Positions 30,576 through 39,941 of a stretch of 64,000 nt of DNA are shown one piece after another. Location of the stretch: positions 1-64,000 of the forward strand of contig CAJJAY010000026.1 in the NCBI GenBank assembly GCA_905182285.1. The letters are read 5' to 3'. How positions within the stretch are numbered: the first letter of the stretch is position 1; each line of letters begins with the position of its first letter. A program made the position numbers and the translations under genes. The notes beneath the pieces were generated by a model. The model searched no databases. It was not told where the DNA came from and saw only the letters and a list, made by a program, of their open reading frames with translations. This stretch comes from an uncultured Amylibacter sp. Lineage in GTDB: Bacteria > Pseudomonadota > Alphaproteobacteria > Rhodobacterales > Rhodobacteraceae.

Positions 30576-31268
30576 TTAAAAAGACTCCAGTTCGAATTCC
30601 AACTCAGAAGGTAAAACACCTAGACCATTCACGGGCGTCATATCCTGAGGACAAGCCGACATAACAATAATGCAATCTTCATATGCTTTTAGCTTTATAG
30701 AATCACCAGCACTAGAAACTGGGGCTTCCCAGCTATATTTTCCATTATTTTCAGAAACAGGAATATTCATCCAAATGTTAAATGGACTTGGGATGTGTTT
30801 TATTGGTACATTAATTGCCAGTAGACTCATTCGGAAATTATCTGCGCAGTTATCGTGATAACTGACTGCGCCAAGTTGCTGATATCTAGCATGATCACAG
30901 CAAGCAATTAAAATATCATGTATCCCGGGAGATGTATCTTCTACTATCTGAATTAGTGGACGCCGGCGATTAGTTACAAGTATATCCCCCTTACTAACAT
31001 AGACACGCCCTAATGCCGTTCGAGTATGTTCCATTGAGAGGAATTCAGATTCTGAACCATCAATTAATGCAAAAAAATCACATACTTGATTACCTCTTAT
31101 ATTGTGTATGAAAATACTTTGATTTTTTTTAAGCCGAACTGCCCGCCCCTGTCTAGCAGGAATTAAATATCGTTTTCCAATTTTACCTATACCATTATGG
31201 GATATTGGCTCTTTAATACTGCTGTTTTGGCCATCAGGTTTAGCGGGGTCATAAAATTCTTTTTGCAT
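30576..31268 (-). CDS. DUF1989 / urea carboxylase-associated family protein
   Basis: 230 residues matching the DUF1989 family: YLIPARQGRAVRLKKNQSIFIHNIRGNQVCDFFAL, HTRTALGRVYVSKGDILVTN, a Cys/His cluster CCDHARY and NCADNFRM, NIWMNIPVS, and the end MSACPQDMTPVNG. Conserved Cys and His residues suggest a metal site. Members are often encoded with urea carboxylase/allophanate hydrolase, where their role is unproven; neither gene is near here. It is minus strand, alone, with 415 gene-free bases upstream. Confidence 0.85.
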   Translation of the reverse strand: MQKEFYDPAKPDGQNSSIKEPISHNGIGKIGKRYLIPARQGRAVRLKKNQSIFIHNIRGNQVCDFFALIDGSESEFLSMEHTRTALGRVYVSKGDILVTNRRRPLIQIVEDTSPGIHDILIACCDHARYQQLGAVSYHDNCADNFRMSLLAINVPIKHIPSPFNIWMNIPVSENNGKYSWEAPVSSAGDSIKLKAYEDCIIVMSACPQDMTPVNGLGVLPSELEFELESF

Positions 31269-31683
31269 AATATAAATCCAATCATTTTATATTGGATAAT
31301 CGCCTCACATGGGATTACTCGATAATGTAAATTAAATAATAAATAAGCCACCTAATCTAAGTTTTCAATAAAGCGATTTAGCTCATATCAGGCATTAGCA
31401 ACTAACAGCTCATTTATTAAACAAAATAATTAAATTTAGAAAAAGTTTTTTATTGGATTTTTACAATAATTATAAGTGGATTAATTTTAACCCTTAAATA
31501 TAGATAGAAACTTACCAAAACAATTTTCTTAATAGGTTCAGGCATTACTTAAATTTTTAAGAAAATATTACATTTTTTAGCAACTAATAAAATTAAAAAT
31601 TATATAACTTATTATATAATTCATGGATTTTAAATATCTTGTATTTATGTTATTGGAAAATAAACAACTTATGGAATAATTTT
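31269..31683. other. Gene-free AT-rich intergenic region
   Basis: 415 bases between divergent DUF1989 and kdsD genes. I find no reading frame with a credible start, no RNA gene and no strong hairpin. The ten-mer TCAGGCATTA occurs twice, at 31388-31397 and 31538-31547, which may be chance. The region must hold both promoters, but I cannot place them with confidence. Confidence 0.5.
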
Positions 31684-32673
31684 ATGACAATAAAATCAAC
31701 ATTTAAAGAATGTTTATTAATTGGCACGGAAGCAATGGCTACCTTAAGTAATAATTTAAAAGATGATGAGTTTGTTTTAAATATTGAGTCTGCAATAAAT
31801 TTAATTTCAAAAATTCGTGGACGTTTAGTTATATCGGGTATGGGCAAAAGCGGTATTATTGGTAGGAAATTGGTTGCCACATTTGCCTCAACTGGAACCC
31901 CATCTCTTTTTTTACACCCAGCTGAGGCCAGTCATGGCGATTTAGGAATGGTTTGCAGTGAAGATGTGTTATTATTAATGTCTTTTTCTGGTGAAAGCCG
32001 CGAATTGGTCGATATTATTAGATATGGAAAACGTTTTGGTGTTCCCATTGTAGCATTTACTTCGAATGCAAACAGCACACTTGGTAAAGCTGCTGATATT
32101 TTGTTGCAACTTCCAAAAGTGAAAGAAAGTTGCCCCCATAATCTAGCTCCTACTTCTTCAACATTAATTCAATTAGCACTTGGTGATGCACTTGCTATAA
32201 CTTTATTGAAACAAAAAGGATTTTCAGAAGAAGATTTTTTTAATTTTCATCCTGGTGGTAAATTAGGTGCTGCACTTATGCCCGCTGATGAATTAATGCA
32301 CAAAGATGATAAGTTACCCCTTGTTTCTGAAGATGCCCCTTTTTCAGAAATATTAAATGTCATAAGTGCTAAAGGGTATGGCATTGTAGGCCTTCAAAAT
32401 CATACAGGTGAAATATCTGGCATTATAACTGATGGAGATGTCCGCAGATACATTGCAAAAAATACGGATGGCACAATGCAAGATGTAATATTTGGCACCA
32501 CTGGAAAACAAATAATGACAAAAGAATTTACGGCTTTTGAAAAAAACCAGTCATGCGCCAAAGTTCTAAGTAGTTTAGAACAAAAAAATATATCTGCTGC
32601 TTTTGTCTTGGATAATCGAAAGCCAATTGGCCTAATTAGTATGTTAATTCTTATTCAAGCAGGTGTTGCATAA
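31684..32673 (+). CDS. kdsD: Arabinose-5-phosphate isomerase KdsD/KpsF
   Basis: Converts ribulose 5-phosphate to arabinose 5-phosphate, the first step to Kdo for lipopolysaccharide. The SIS domain fills residues 30-170 (VISGMGKSGIIGRKLVATFASTGTPS; HPAEASHGDLGMV; SFSGESRE), followed by FHPGGKLGA and two CBS domains to residue 329. This order and length match KdsD/KpsF/GutQ. The ATG at 31684 aligns with the family start; the frame is open to 31639. It implies a Kdo-containing outer membrane. Confidence 0.94.
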   Translation: MTIKSTFKECLLIGTEAMATLSNNLKDDEFVLNIESAINLISKIRGRLVISGMGKSGIIGRKLVATFASTGTPSLFLHPAEASHGDLGMVCSEDVLLLMSFSGESRELVDIIRYGKRFGVPIVAFTSNANSTLGKAADILLQLPKVKESCPHNLAPTSSTLIQLALGDALAITLLKQKGFSEEDFFNFHPGGKLGAALMPADELMHKDDKLPLVSEDAPFSEILNVISAKGYGIVGLQNHTGEISGIITDGDVRRYIAKNTDGTMQDVIFGTTGKQIMTKEFTAFEKNQSCAKVLSSLEQKNISAAFVLDNRKPIGLISMLILIQAGVA

Positions 32674-32675
32674 GT

Positions 32676-33710
32676 TTAAGTTTTTGAAATAGGCAAATAA
32701 ACTGCGAATATACTTCCTTTTCCTAATTGAGAAGAAATTTTTAGCCATCCGCGATGTCTTATTAAAATGTGTTTTACTATAGCTAGACCTAACCCTGTGC
32801 CACCTTGCGCACGTGACCTTCCTTTATCTACCCTATAAAATCGCTCTGTAAGCCTGGGGATTTGAGCAGGCCCTATACCTTCTCCACTATCTTCAACAGA
32901 TATGAAAAGGTGACTTTTACCTTCTTTTGGAGGCTTAAAGGAAACTGTCACAGTCGAGCCCGTTCCACTGTATTTTATAGCATTTTCTATCAAATTTTGG
33001 AAAACTTGTGTTAATTCATCACTATCACCAATAACTAATGGCATAGAATGTGAAAGATTTAAATTTAGCTCAATATTATTTCGTGTTGCTAATCCACTAA
33101 GAGAAGAAGATACGCTCGTAAGTATTTTGAAAAGATCTATTCGATCAATTGGGGCAACACGCTCGCTTGCTTGTAGTTTTGAAAGAGATAGTAAATCACC
33201 AATCAAACGGGCCATTCGATCAGCTTCATTAGACATCATTTCTAGAAACCGTTTTCGTGCTATCTCATCATTTGCGGCTGCACCCTGTAGAGTTTCTACA
33301 AATCCAGATAATGCTGTTAAAGGCGAACGTAATTCATGACTTACGTTCGCTACAAAATCATGTCGCATTTGTTCAGCTTCCTGGATATGCGATACATCCT
33401 CAAAGCTTAGCACACAACTGGGTAATGGCTTACTATCAGCATCTAATCGAGACAAAGATACCCTAAATGATGTTGGGACTACCTCCTGTAAAACAATATT
33501 CGCAGTTGCATTTGGCTCTCCGCCTAAAACAGATTCCAATGCATCAAGACATTTTTTTGATGTTATCAATTCACTAAATAATTGACCAGTATATGCTTCA
33601 TTATATCTCAATTTTGCAGATTTATTAATGAAGCTAATTTTACGATTTGGATCTACTACAAATACTGGCAAAGTAAGTCCATTTAAAATATAACGAACAG
33701 ATTTTTTCAT
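32676..33710 (-). CDS. PhoR-like sensor histidine kinase without membrane segments
   Basis: 344 residues: a PAS domain at about 8-60 (LPVFVVDPNRKISFINKSA), HisKA with phospho-acceptor His-125 in VANVSHELRSPLTALSGF, then HATPase_c with N box (FQNLIENAIKYS), G1 (SVEDSGEGIG) and G2 (GGTGLGLAIVKHIL). The HisKA and PAS sequences look like PhoR, the phosphate sensor, but the two N-terminal membrane helices are missing and only 19 bases separate its start from the upstream gene. No response regulator or pst gene is close. It probably acts as a cytosolic kinase. Confidence 0.85.
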   Translation of the reverse strand: MKKSVRYILNGLTLPVFVVDPNRKISFINKSAKLRYNEAYTGQLFSELITSKKCLDALESVLGGEPNATANIVLQEVVPTSFRVSLSRLDADSKPLPSCVLSFEDVSHIQEAEQMRHDFVANVSHELRSPLTALSGFVETLQGAAANDEIARKRFLEMMSNEADRMARLIGDLLSLSKLQASERVAPIDRIDLFKILTSVSSSLSGLATRNNIELNLNLSHSMPLVIGDSDELTQVFQNLIENAIKYSGTGSTVTVSFKPPKEGKSHLFISVEDSGEGIGPAQIPRLTERFYRVDKGRSRAQGGTGLGLAIVKHILIRHRGWLKISSQLGKGSIFAVYLPISKT

Positions 33711-33729
33711 TCTCAAGCCTCTTTAAGAG

Positions 33730-34173
33730 TTACCAGCTGCCTGAATTTTTCATACTTGACCATGGCTCCTGAGCTGGCAGCGAACCGTCCTTTTGAATTA
33801 ATTCGATCGAAATATTATCAGGCGATTTAATAAATGCCATATGCCCATCATGTGGAGGACGATTTATAATAACTCCTTTATCCATCAAATTTTGACAAGT
33901 CTCATATATATTTGAAACTTTATAAGCCAAATGCCCCCAGCTTCGACCTGTTTCTAAATCTTCATCACCATCCCAGTTATATGTTAACTCTAATTCTGGA
34001 GATTTTGTTTCACGAGAGCTTTCCTGATCATCTGGTGCAACCAAAAATATAAGGGTAAATCGACCTTTTTCAAATTCCCTCCGGCGTGTTTCTATTAGGC
34101 CAAGCTTATTACACCAAAAATCTAAGCTTTCTTCGATATTACTTACGCGGACCATTGTGTGTAAAAATTTCAT
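33730..34173 (-). CDS. gloA: Lactoylglutathione lyase (glyoxalase I)
   Basis: Isomerises the methylglyoxal-glutathione hemithioacetal to S-lactoylglutathione. 147 residues of VOC fold in two halves. The four metal ligands are visible: His-5 (LHTMVRV), Glu in PELELTYNWD, His in WGHLAYKV and Glu in NISIELIQ. Length is close to the family (about 135-145). It is upstream of, and in the same direction as, the histidine kinase; I see no functional link. Confidence 0.9.
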   Translation of the reverse strand: MKFLHTMVRVSNIEESLDFWCNKLGLIETRRREFEKGRFTLIFLVAPDDQESSRETKSPELELTYNWDGDEDLETGRSWGHLAYKVSNIYETCQNLMDKGVIINRPPHDGHMAFIKSPDNISIELIQKDGSLPAQEPWSSMKNSGSW

Positions 34174-34353
34174 AATAATTTCCTAAGTATTTTTAATTTA
34201 ATAATTTGTAACATCAATTTTCAATATTCACATCAGAAATATTAATATTTAAGTAAAATCTTAATTTCTGAATTAGGAAACAATAAATTTCAAAAATATT
34301 TATTGGATTATAATTAAAATGTTATATTCTCAAATAAACAATGGATTATAAAT

Positions 34354-35265
34354 ATGTCAATTCGTGCTGTAAAATCTATTAAAGAAGCCATTAGAACAAT
34401 GGAAGGCGCAGGTGTCGAATTATATAGAGCTTTTGGGTTTTCAGATCCGACTGAGCTTGACCCTTTTTTACTTTTTGATGATTTTCGAAATGATATTCCA
34501 GAATCTTTTGAAAAAGGTTTTCCCTGGCATCCACACCGAGGCATAGAAACAATTACCTATGTTTTAGAAGGGAATGTAGATCATGCAGATTCTCTAGGAA
34601 ATTCTGGTTCATTAGGTGCTGGTGATATCCAATGGATGACCTCTGGATCAGGCATTCTTCATCAAGAAATGCCAAAAGGAAATTTAAAAGGTCAAATGCA
34701 TGGATTCCAATTATGGGCAAACTTACCTAGTGAATTAAAAATGACAGATCCTCGCTATCAAGACGTTAATAGTTCTGAAATCCCAGAAATATTTGAAGAT
34801 GATGGAACTAGAGTTAAAGTAATTGTTGGCTCTTTTTGGGGTAAAACTGGTCCAGTAGATGGTATAGCGGCAGATCCTCAATATCTGGATATATATGTTC
34901 CCCCTGGTGTCAAAAAAACCTTTCCAGTTGATACATACCGTAAGACTTTTGCTTATATATTCGATGGCTCTGGAGCTTTTGACTCCGCTTCAAAACCAAC
35001 TGGAATATTATTAGAAAAAGAAATTAAAGGCGAAGAACTAAATATTCGTGATATGTCTGGGAATAGAACGTTAGTAAGCTTTGACACAGGAGATTTTGTT
35101 ACAGTACAAGCTGGTGAAAAAGGCATTCGGTTTTTATTAATTTCAGGAAAACCAATCCAAGAACCCGTTGCATGGCATGGTCCAATTGTTATGAACACTC
35201 GAGAAGAATTAATTCAAGCTTTTGATGAATTGAAAAATGGAACTTTTATAAAGCCTGCACATTAA
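34354..35265 (+). CDS. Pirin family protein
   Basis: Bicupin metalloprotein. Metal ligands His-59 and His-61 (WHPHRGIET) and His-103 and Glu-105 (ILHQEMP) are all present, with FLLFDDFRNDIPESFEKGFP just before them as in the family. The C-terminal cupin (about 190-285) is also intact. 303 residues. Bacterial pirins include quercetin 2,3-dioxygenases and regulators of pyruvate metabolism; the role here is open. It converges on lepA. Confidence 0.92.
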   Translation: MSIRAVKSIKEAIRTMEGAGVELYRAFGFSDPTELDPFLLFDDFRNDIPESFEKGFPWHPHRGIETITYVLEGNVDHADSLGNSGSLGAGDIQWMTSGSGILHQEMPKGNLKGQMHGFQLWANLPSELKMTDPRYQDVNSSEIPEIFEDDGTRVKVIVGSFWGKTGPVDGIAADPQYLDIYVPPGVKKTFPVDTYRKTFAYIFDGSGAFDSASKPTGILLEKEIKGEELNIRDMSGNRTLVSFDTGDFVTVQAGEKGIRFLLISGKPIQEPVAWHGPIVMNTREELIQAFDELKNGTFIKPAH

Positions 35266-35277
35266 ATATTTAAAAAA

Positions 35278-37077
35278 CTAACTGTCCATCTTTAATGCAG
35301 ATATAAACGCTTCTTGTGGAATATCTACATTTCCAAATTGGCGCATTCTTTTCTTACCAGCTTTTTGTTTATCTAAAAGCTTACGTTTTCGTGATACGTC
35401 ACCACCATAACATTTTGCAGTCACGTCTTTTCGCAAAGCTGATAAAGTTTCACGTGCAATAATTCTTCCACCAATTGCAGCTTGAATTGGAATTTTAAAT
35501 TGATGTTGAGGAATTAATTCTTTTAGTTTTTCAACCATTGCTCTGCCACGTGTATCAGCTCGGTCTGTATGAACCATTGTAGATAAAGCATCTACAGGCT
35601 CTTCGTTCACTAAAATCTGCATCTTTTGAAGTCTATCTTCACGATATCCTTCCATAGTATAATCGAATGATGCATATCCTTTAGTGACTGACTTTAATCT
35701 ATCATAAAAATCAAAAACAACTTCATTAAGTGGTAAATCATATACAACCATAGCTCGCGCACCTGCATAAGTAAGGTCTATTTGTATACCCCTTCTATCT
35801 TGGCACAATTTCAATACGTCTCCTAAATATTCATCTGGGACAAGAATTGTAGCTTTAATACGAGGCTCCTCAATATGTTCAACATGAGTAAGGTCTGGCA
35901 TATCTGCAGGGTTATGTAATTCGACCATTGATCCATCTCGCATGTGAATATGATAAATAACGGATGGTGCAGTTGTTATTAAATTAATGTCATATTCACG
36001 TTCTAATCGGTCTCGAATAACTTCAAGATGCAGTAAGCCTAAAAAGCCACATCTAAATCCAAAACCAAGAGCGGCAGAAGTTTCCATCTCTGTGCTAAAA
36101 GATGCATCATTTAATGATAATTTTGATATTGCCTCACGTAAATCTTCAAATTGGGCATTATCTACTGGAAATAGCCCACAAAAAACCACAGGTTGTGCTG
36201 GAGCAAAGCCTGGTAGCGCTTCTGCGCAACCTTTTTTTTCATGAGTAATTGTATCTCCCACTCTAGTGTCCGATACCTGCTTAATAGATGCAGTCAAGAA
36301 ACCCATTTCACCAGCAGTTAATACATCAATATTTGTCATTTTTGGTGTGAATACTCCGATTCTATCAACAGGATATGTTGCATTAGTATTCATCATGCGA
36401 ATTTTATCACCTTTTTTGAGCTGCCCATCAATAATTCTTACTAAAACAACAACCCCCAGATAAGCATCGTACCAACTATCAACAAGCATAGCTTTTAAAG
36501 GTGCGCCTTCAGTTGTTTTAGGCGCTGGCAATCTAGTAATAATTGCTTCAAGTACGTCAGGAATACCTACTCCAGTTTTTGCAGAAATCTGTATGGCATC
36601 TGTGGCATCGATACCAATCACATCTTCAATTTGTTCAGATACTTTGTCAGGATCAGCCGCAGGTAAATCAACTTTATTTAGAACCGGAACAATTTCATGG
36701 TCAGCTTCAATGGCATGATAGACATTTGCTAAAGTTTGAGCTTCCACACCTTGAGATGCATCTACAACTAGCAAAGATCCTTCAACAGCTCGCATTGAGC
36801 GAGACACTTCATATGCGAAATCTACGTGACCTGGAGTATCTATTAGGTTTAAAATATATTTTTCACCATCATTTGCATTATATTCGATGCGTACTGAATT
36901 GGCTTTAATAGTAATTCCTCGTTCACGCTCAATATCCATTGTATCAAGTAATTGAGCCTCCATATCACGGTCAGCTACAGTTCCAGTAGATTGAATCAAC
37001 CGATCGGCAAGAGTTGACTTGCCATGATCTATGTGAGCCACGATTGAGAAATTACGGATTTTACTAATGTCTGTCAT
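35278..37077 (-). CDS. lepA: Elongation factor 4 (LepA)
   Basis: Ribosome-binding GTPase active in 30S assembly and possibly back-translocation. G1 AHIDHGKST is at about 12-20, then [16 protein letters not shown] and NKVDLP, and the LepA-specific C-terminal domain ends [22 protein letters not shown]. The ATG at 37077 gives 599 residues, identical in length to E. coli; the frame is open to 37113. It is divergent from alr. Confidence 0.97.
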   Translation of the reverse strand: MTDISKIRNFSIVAHIDHGKSTLADRLIQSTGTVADRDMEAQLLDTMDIERERGITIKANSVRIEYNANDGEKYILNLIDTPGHVDFAYEVSRSMRAVEGSLLVVDASQGVEAQTLANVYHAIEADHEIVPVLNKVDLPAADPDKVSEQIEDVIGIDATDAIQISAKTGVGIPDVLEAIITRLPAPKTTEGAPLKAMLVDSWYDAYLGVVVLVRIIDGQLKKGDKIRMMNTNATYPVDRIGVFTPKMTNIDVLTAGEMGFLTASIKQVSDTRVGDTITHEKKGCAEALPGFAPAQPVVFCGLFPVDNAQFEDLREAISKLSLNDASFSTEMETSAALGFGFRCGFLGLLHLEVIRDRLEREYDINLITTAPSVIYHIHMRDGSMVELHNPADMPDLTHVEHIEEPRIKATILVPDEYLGDVLKLCQDRRGIQIDLTYAGARAMVVYDLPLNEVVFDFYDRLKSVTKGYASFDYTMEGYREDRLQKMQILVNEEPVDALSTMVHTDRADTRGRAMVEKLKELIPQHQFKIPIQAAIGGRIIARETLSALRKDVTAKCYGGDVSRKRKLLDKQKAGKKRMRQFGNVDIPQEAFISALKMDS

Positions 37078-37280
37078 GATTGCCGATATGATACGGATTG
37101 CACTTGTGGTCAAGGGATTTGCTGTCTTCCATTATGAACAAAACTCACAAAAATTCTATTTTCATTAAATACTTGATGATTCTTATAAAAAGCATTTGAA
37201 TTTGGGTAAACATTTATAATATTTTATGGAAATATTTTTGGCACTAAGTCACACTGTGCTATTGACCAAAGAGCATAGCT

Positions 37281-38336
37281 ATGGCCAAAAGAGGTATGAG
37301 CCAATCAATTCTTAAAATAAACACAAAAGCCATCTATGAAAATTGGCAAAATTTGGATAAAAAATCTTCCAAAAATGTTGAAACTGCAGCGGTAATAAAA
37401 GCTGATGCATATGGCTTGTCAGCAAAAAATATCGCAAGCAACTTAACGAGGAAGAATGTGAAGACTTTTTTTGTTGCAATTGCTGAAGAAGGGATAGAAA
37501 TTCGTAAAGCCGTGGGCAATGATCCAGACATTTTTATATTTTCAGGGCTTATGCCAAAAGATGCTTTAATATTAAAGGAATACAATCTTATTCCCTTATT
37601 AAATTCTGCTGATCAGTATAATCAATTTCAATTAACCTTATCGGGCCAAAAATTTGGCATTCAATTAGATACAGGGATGAATAGGCTTGGAATGGAGCCT
37701 AGTGAATTTTTATCTTTAGATAAAAATATATCAAATGCATGCCTGATTATGAGCCATTTAGCATGTGCAGATGAGCCATCTCATAAACAAAATTTGCAAC
37801 AACTCAAAACATTTCATCATTTAACTGATGGTCTAAATATACGGAGATCATTGGCAGCAACCGGTGGTATTTTATTAGGTGCAGAATATCATTTTGATTT
37901 ATGCCGTCCTGGAATAGGACTTTATGGAGGATTACCATTTGCTGAATCTAAACCAGTTGTAAAGCTTTCAATTCCTGTAATTCAATCTCGTACTGTATTA
38001 GCTGGTGAAACCGTAGGATATGGTGGCACTTGGATTGCACAAAAAGACACTCAAGTTGCCACAATATCTGCTGGGTATGCGGATGGTTTAATTCGAGCAA
38101 TTGGAAATGGGAAAATTTTTTTATATGATGGCGAAGTTAGATGTCCATTAATAGCCAGAGTATCTATGGATTTAATTACAGTTGATATAAGTGAATTAAA
38201 TAATACTCCAGAGACATTAGATTTGATCAATGAAATACAAACCGTAGATACTGTAGCTCATGCAGCAGGAACAATTGGATATGAAATATTAACAAGTTTA
38301 GGGCAAAGATATGTCCGTGAATATATAAGTGGATAA
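37281..38336 (+). CDS. alr: Alanine racemase
   Basis: PLP enzyme that makes D-alanine for peptidoglycan. The PLP lysine is Lys-40 in AAVIKADAYGLSA, the substrate region reads LDTGMNRLGM and ILLGAEYHFDLCRPGIGLYGG, and the second-subunit tyrosine region is ISAGYADGL with ARVSMDLITVD. 351 residues, slightly short of E. coli (359) but complete. It is followed within one base by the mlaE-like gene. Confidence 0.95.
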   Translation: MAKRGMSQSILKINTKAIYENWQNLDKKSSKNVETAAVIKADAYGLSAKNIASNLTRKNVKTFFVAIAEEGIEIRKAVGNDPDIFIFSGLMPKDALILKEYNLIPLLNSADQYNQFQLTLSGQKFGIQLDTGMNRLGMEPSEFLSLDKNISNACLIMSHLACADEPSHKQNLQQLKTFHHLTDGLNIRRSLAATGGILLGAEYHFDLCRPGIGLYGGLPFAESKPVVKLSIPVIQSRTVLAGETVGYGGTWIAQKDTQVATISAGYADGLIRAIGNGKIFLYDGEVRCPLIARVSMDLITVDISELNNTPETLDLINEIQTVDTVAHAAGTIGYEILTSLGQRYVREYISG

Positions 38337-38337
38337 A

Positions 38338-39117
38338 ATGAATACATTTAACAAATTATTAAGATCCATTGGAGCCTCAGTTTTAGATTTTTGCTCAACT
38401 ATTGGACGTATTGTAATTTTTGCATGTAGTTCCATATCTCACATTTTTCGCCCACCATTTTATGGTAAAGAATTATTTTCACAATTTATGCAAATTGGCT
38501 TTTACAGTTTGCCCGTTGTTGGACTAACTGCACTATTTACAGGTGCAGCTTTGGCATTGCAAATTTACTCAGGAGGAGCTCGTTTTAGTGCTGAAAGCGT
38601 AGTTCCATCAATAGTTGCTATAGGAATGGTAAGGGAATTAGGTCCAGTCTTAGGAGGTCTAATGGTAGCTGGAAGGGTTTCATCATCAATTGCTGCCGAA
38701 TTAGGAACAATGCGTGTTACTGAACAAATAGATGCCTTAGTAACATTATCCACCAATCCTATGAAATATCTTGTAGCGCCTCGTTTGCTAGCTGCAACCA
38801 TTGCAATGCCTGTATTAGTGGCAGTTGGTGATACAATTGGCATATTAGGGGGATATCTAGTTGGAACTGGTAGGTTAGGCTTCAATTCAAACAATTATTT
38901 AAAAAATACTGTTGATTTTATGGAACTGGGGGATGTGACAAGTGGATTGGCAAAAGCTGCGGTGTTTGGGTTTATCATTGCATTAATGGGTTGTTACCAT
39001 GGATACAATTCAGGCAGAGGAGCACAAGGAGTGGGCAAAGCTACAATAAATGCAGTCGTGTCAGCCAGTGTAATGATTTTAGCGGCTAACTATATTTTAA
39101 CTGAGGCATTTTTCTAA
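38338..39117 (+). CDS. mlaE: MlaE-type ABC transporter permease
   Basis: Integral inner-membrane permease of the phospholipid-trafficking Mla/MCE systems. 259 residues, about five to six membrane segments, with the family core ALALQIYSGGARFSAESVVPSIVAIGMVRELGPVLGGLMVAGRV (read in pieces) and AELGTMRVTEQIDALVTL. Start is ATG 38338, or GTG 38329 overlapping alr. Its stop overlaps the ATPase start as TAATG. No MCE-domain (MlaD) gene is adjacent, so that partner must be elsewhere. Confidence 0.92.
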   Translation: MNTFNKLLRSIGASVLDFCSTIGRIVIFACSSISHIFRPPFYGKELFSQFMQIGFYSLPVVGLTALFTGAALALQIYSGGARFSAESVVPSIVAIGMVRELGPVLGGLMVAGRVSSSIAAELGTMRVTEQIDALVTLSTNPMKYLVAPRLLAATIAMPVLVAVGDTIGILGGYLVGTGRLGFNSNNYLKNTVDFMELGDVTSGLAKAAVFGFIIALMGCYHGYNSGRGAQGVGKATINAVVSASVMILAANYILTEAFF

Positions 39118-39863
39118 TGATTATGGTGCAAAATTTACATAAAAGATTTACTGAAAATACAGTACTTAGAGGTGTTAACATGCAAATAGAAAAAGGTGAA
39201 AGCATGGTTATTATTGGTGGGTCAGGCACTGGTAAATCAGTATTATTAAAATGTATATTAGGGTTAGAAAAACCTGATAATGGCAAAATTTTTATAAATG
39301 GGCAGGATACAACAAAACTTGATAGAAATTTATTTTTATCAAGTTTTGGGATGTTATTTCAAAATGCAGCATTATTTGACAGTTTAACAGTTTGGAAAAA
39401 TGTTGCGTTTAGACTATTGCAAGGGTCAAATAAAATGTCCGAAAAGCAAGCAAAAGATATTGCGGTTGAAAAGTTAAGAAGAGTTGGATTATCGCCTGAT
39501 GTGGCTGAAAAATATCCAGCTGAGTTATCTGGGGGTATGCAAAAACGGGTTGGTTTAGCGAGAGCCATAGCAGCAAATCCTGGAATTATTTTTTTTGATG
39601 AGCCTACGACAGGTTTAGATCCAATTATGTCTGGTGTTATTAATGAATTGATACGCGAAATTGTTGTTGAAATGGGTGCAACTGCTATGACTATTACTCA
39701 TGACATGAGTTCAGTCAGGGCAATAGCAGATAAAGTAATAATGCTTCATGATGGTTTAGTACAATGGTCGGGCGTAATTGGTGATTTGGAAAAATCTCAA
39801 AATCCATACTTAAACCAATTTTTAAATGGTAATGCTGAAGGCCCAATTGAAGCTGTTCGTTAG
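39117..39863 (+). CDS. mlaF: MlaF-type ABC transporter ATP-binding protein
   Basis: Cytosolic ATPase partner of the MlaE-like permease. Walker A GGSGTGKSVLLK near residue 35, Q-loop in GMLFQNAALFDSLTVWKN, signature LSGGMQKRVGLARA, Walker B IIFFDEPTTGLDP and the H-loop MTITHDM. 248 residues. The GMQKR signature and ALFDSL(T) are typical of the Mla/Ttg2A group. Start overlaps the mlaE stop by one base. Confidence 0.93.
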   Translation: MIMVQNLHKRFTENTVLRGVNMQIEKGESMVIIGGSGTGKSVLLKCILGLEKPDNGKIFINGQDTTKLDRNLFLSSFGMLFQNAALFDSLTVWKNVAFRLLQGSNKMSEKQAKDIAVEKLRRVGLSPDVAEKYPAELSGGMQKRVGLARAIAANPGIIFFDEPTTGLDPIMSGVINELIREIVVEMGATAMTITHDMSSVRAIADKVIMLHDGLVQWSGVIGDLEKSQNPYLNQFLNGNAEGPIEAVR

Positions 39864-39941
39864 TAGCATGTTTTCTTCAGTCTAATACAAAATAATTAAA
39901 GCACCACTTGCCCTTAGCTAAAGTGTAAGGCACAAAGTGAT

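Noticed and set aside
31388..31547. TCAGGCATTA repeated twice in the kdsD upstream region
   Set aside because: Two 10-mers 150 bases apart in AT-rich DNA without symmetry or clear promoter link are weak; noted only in the intergenic entry.
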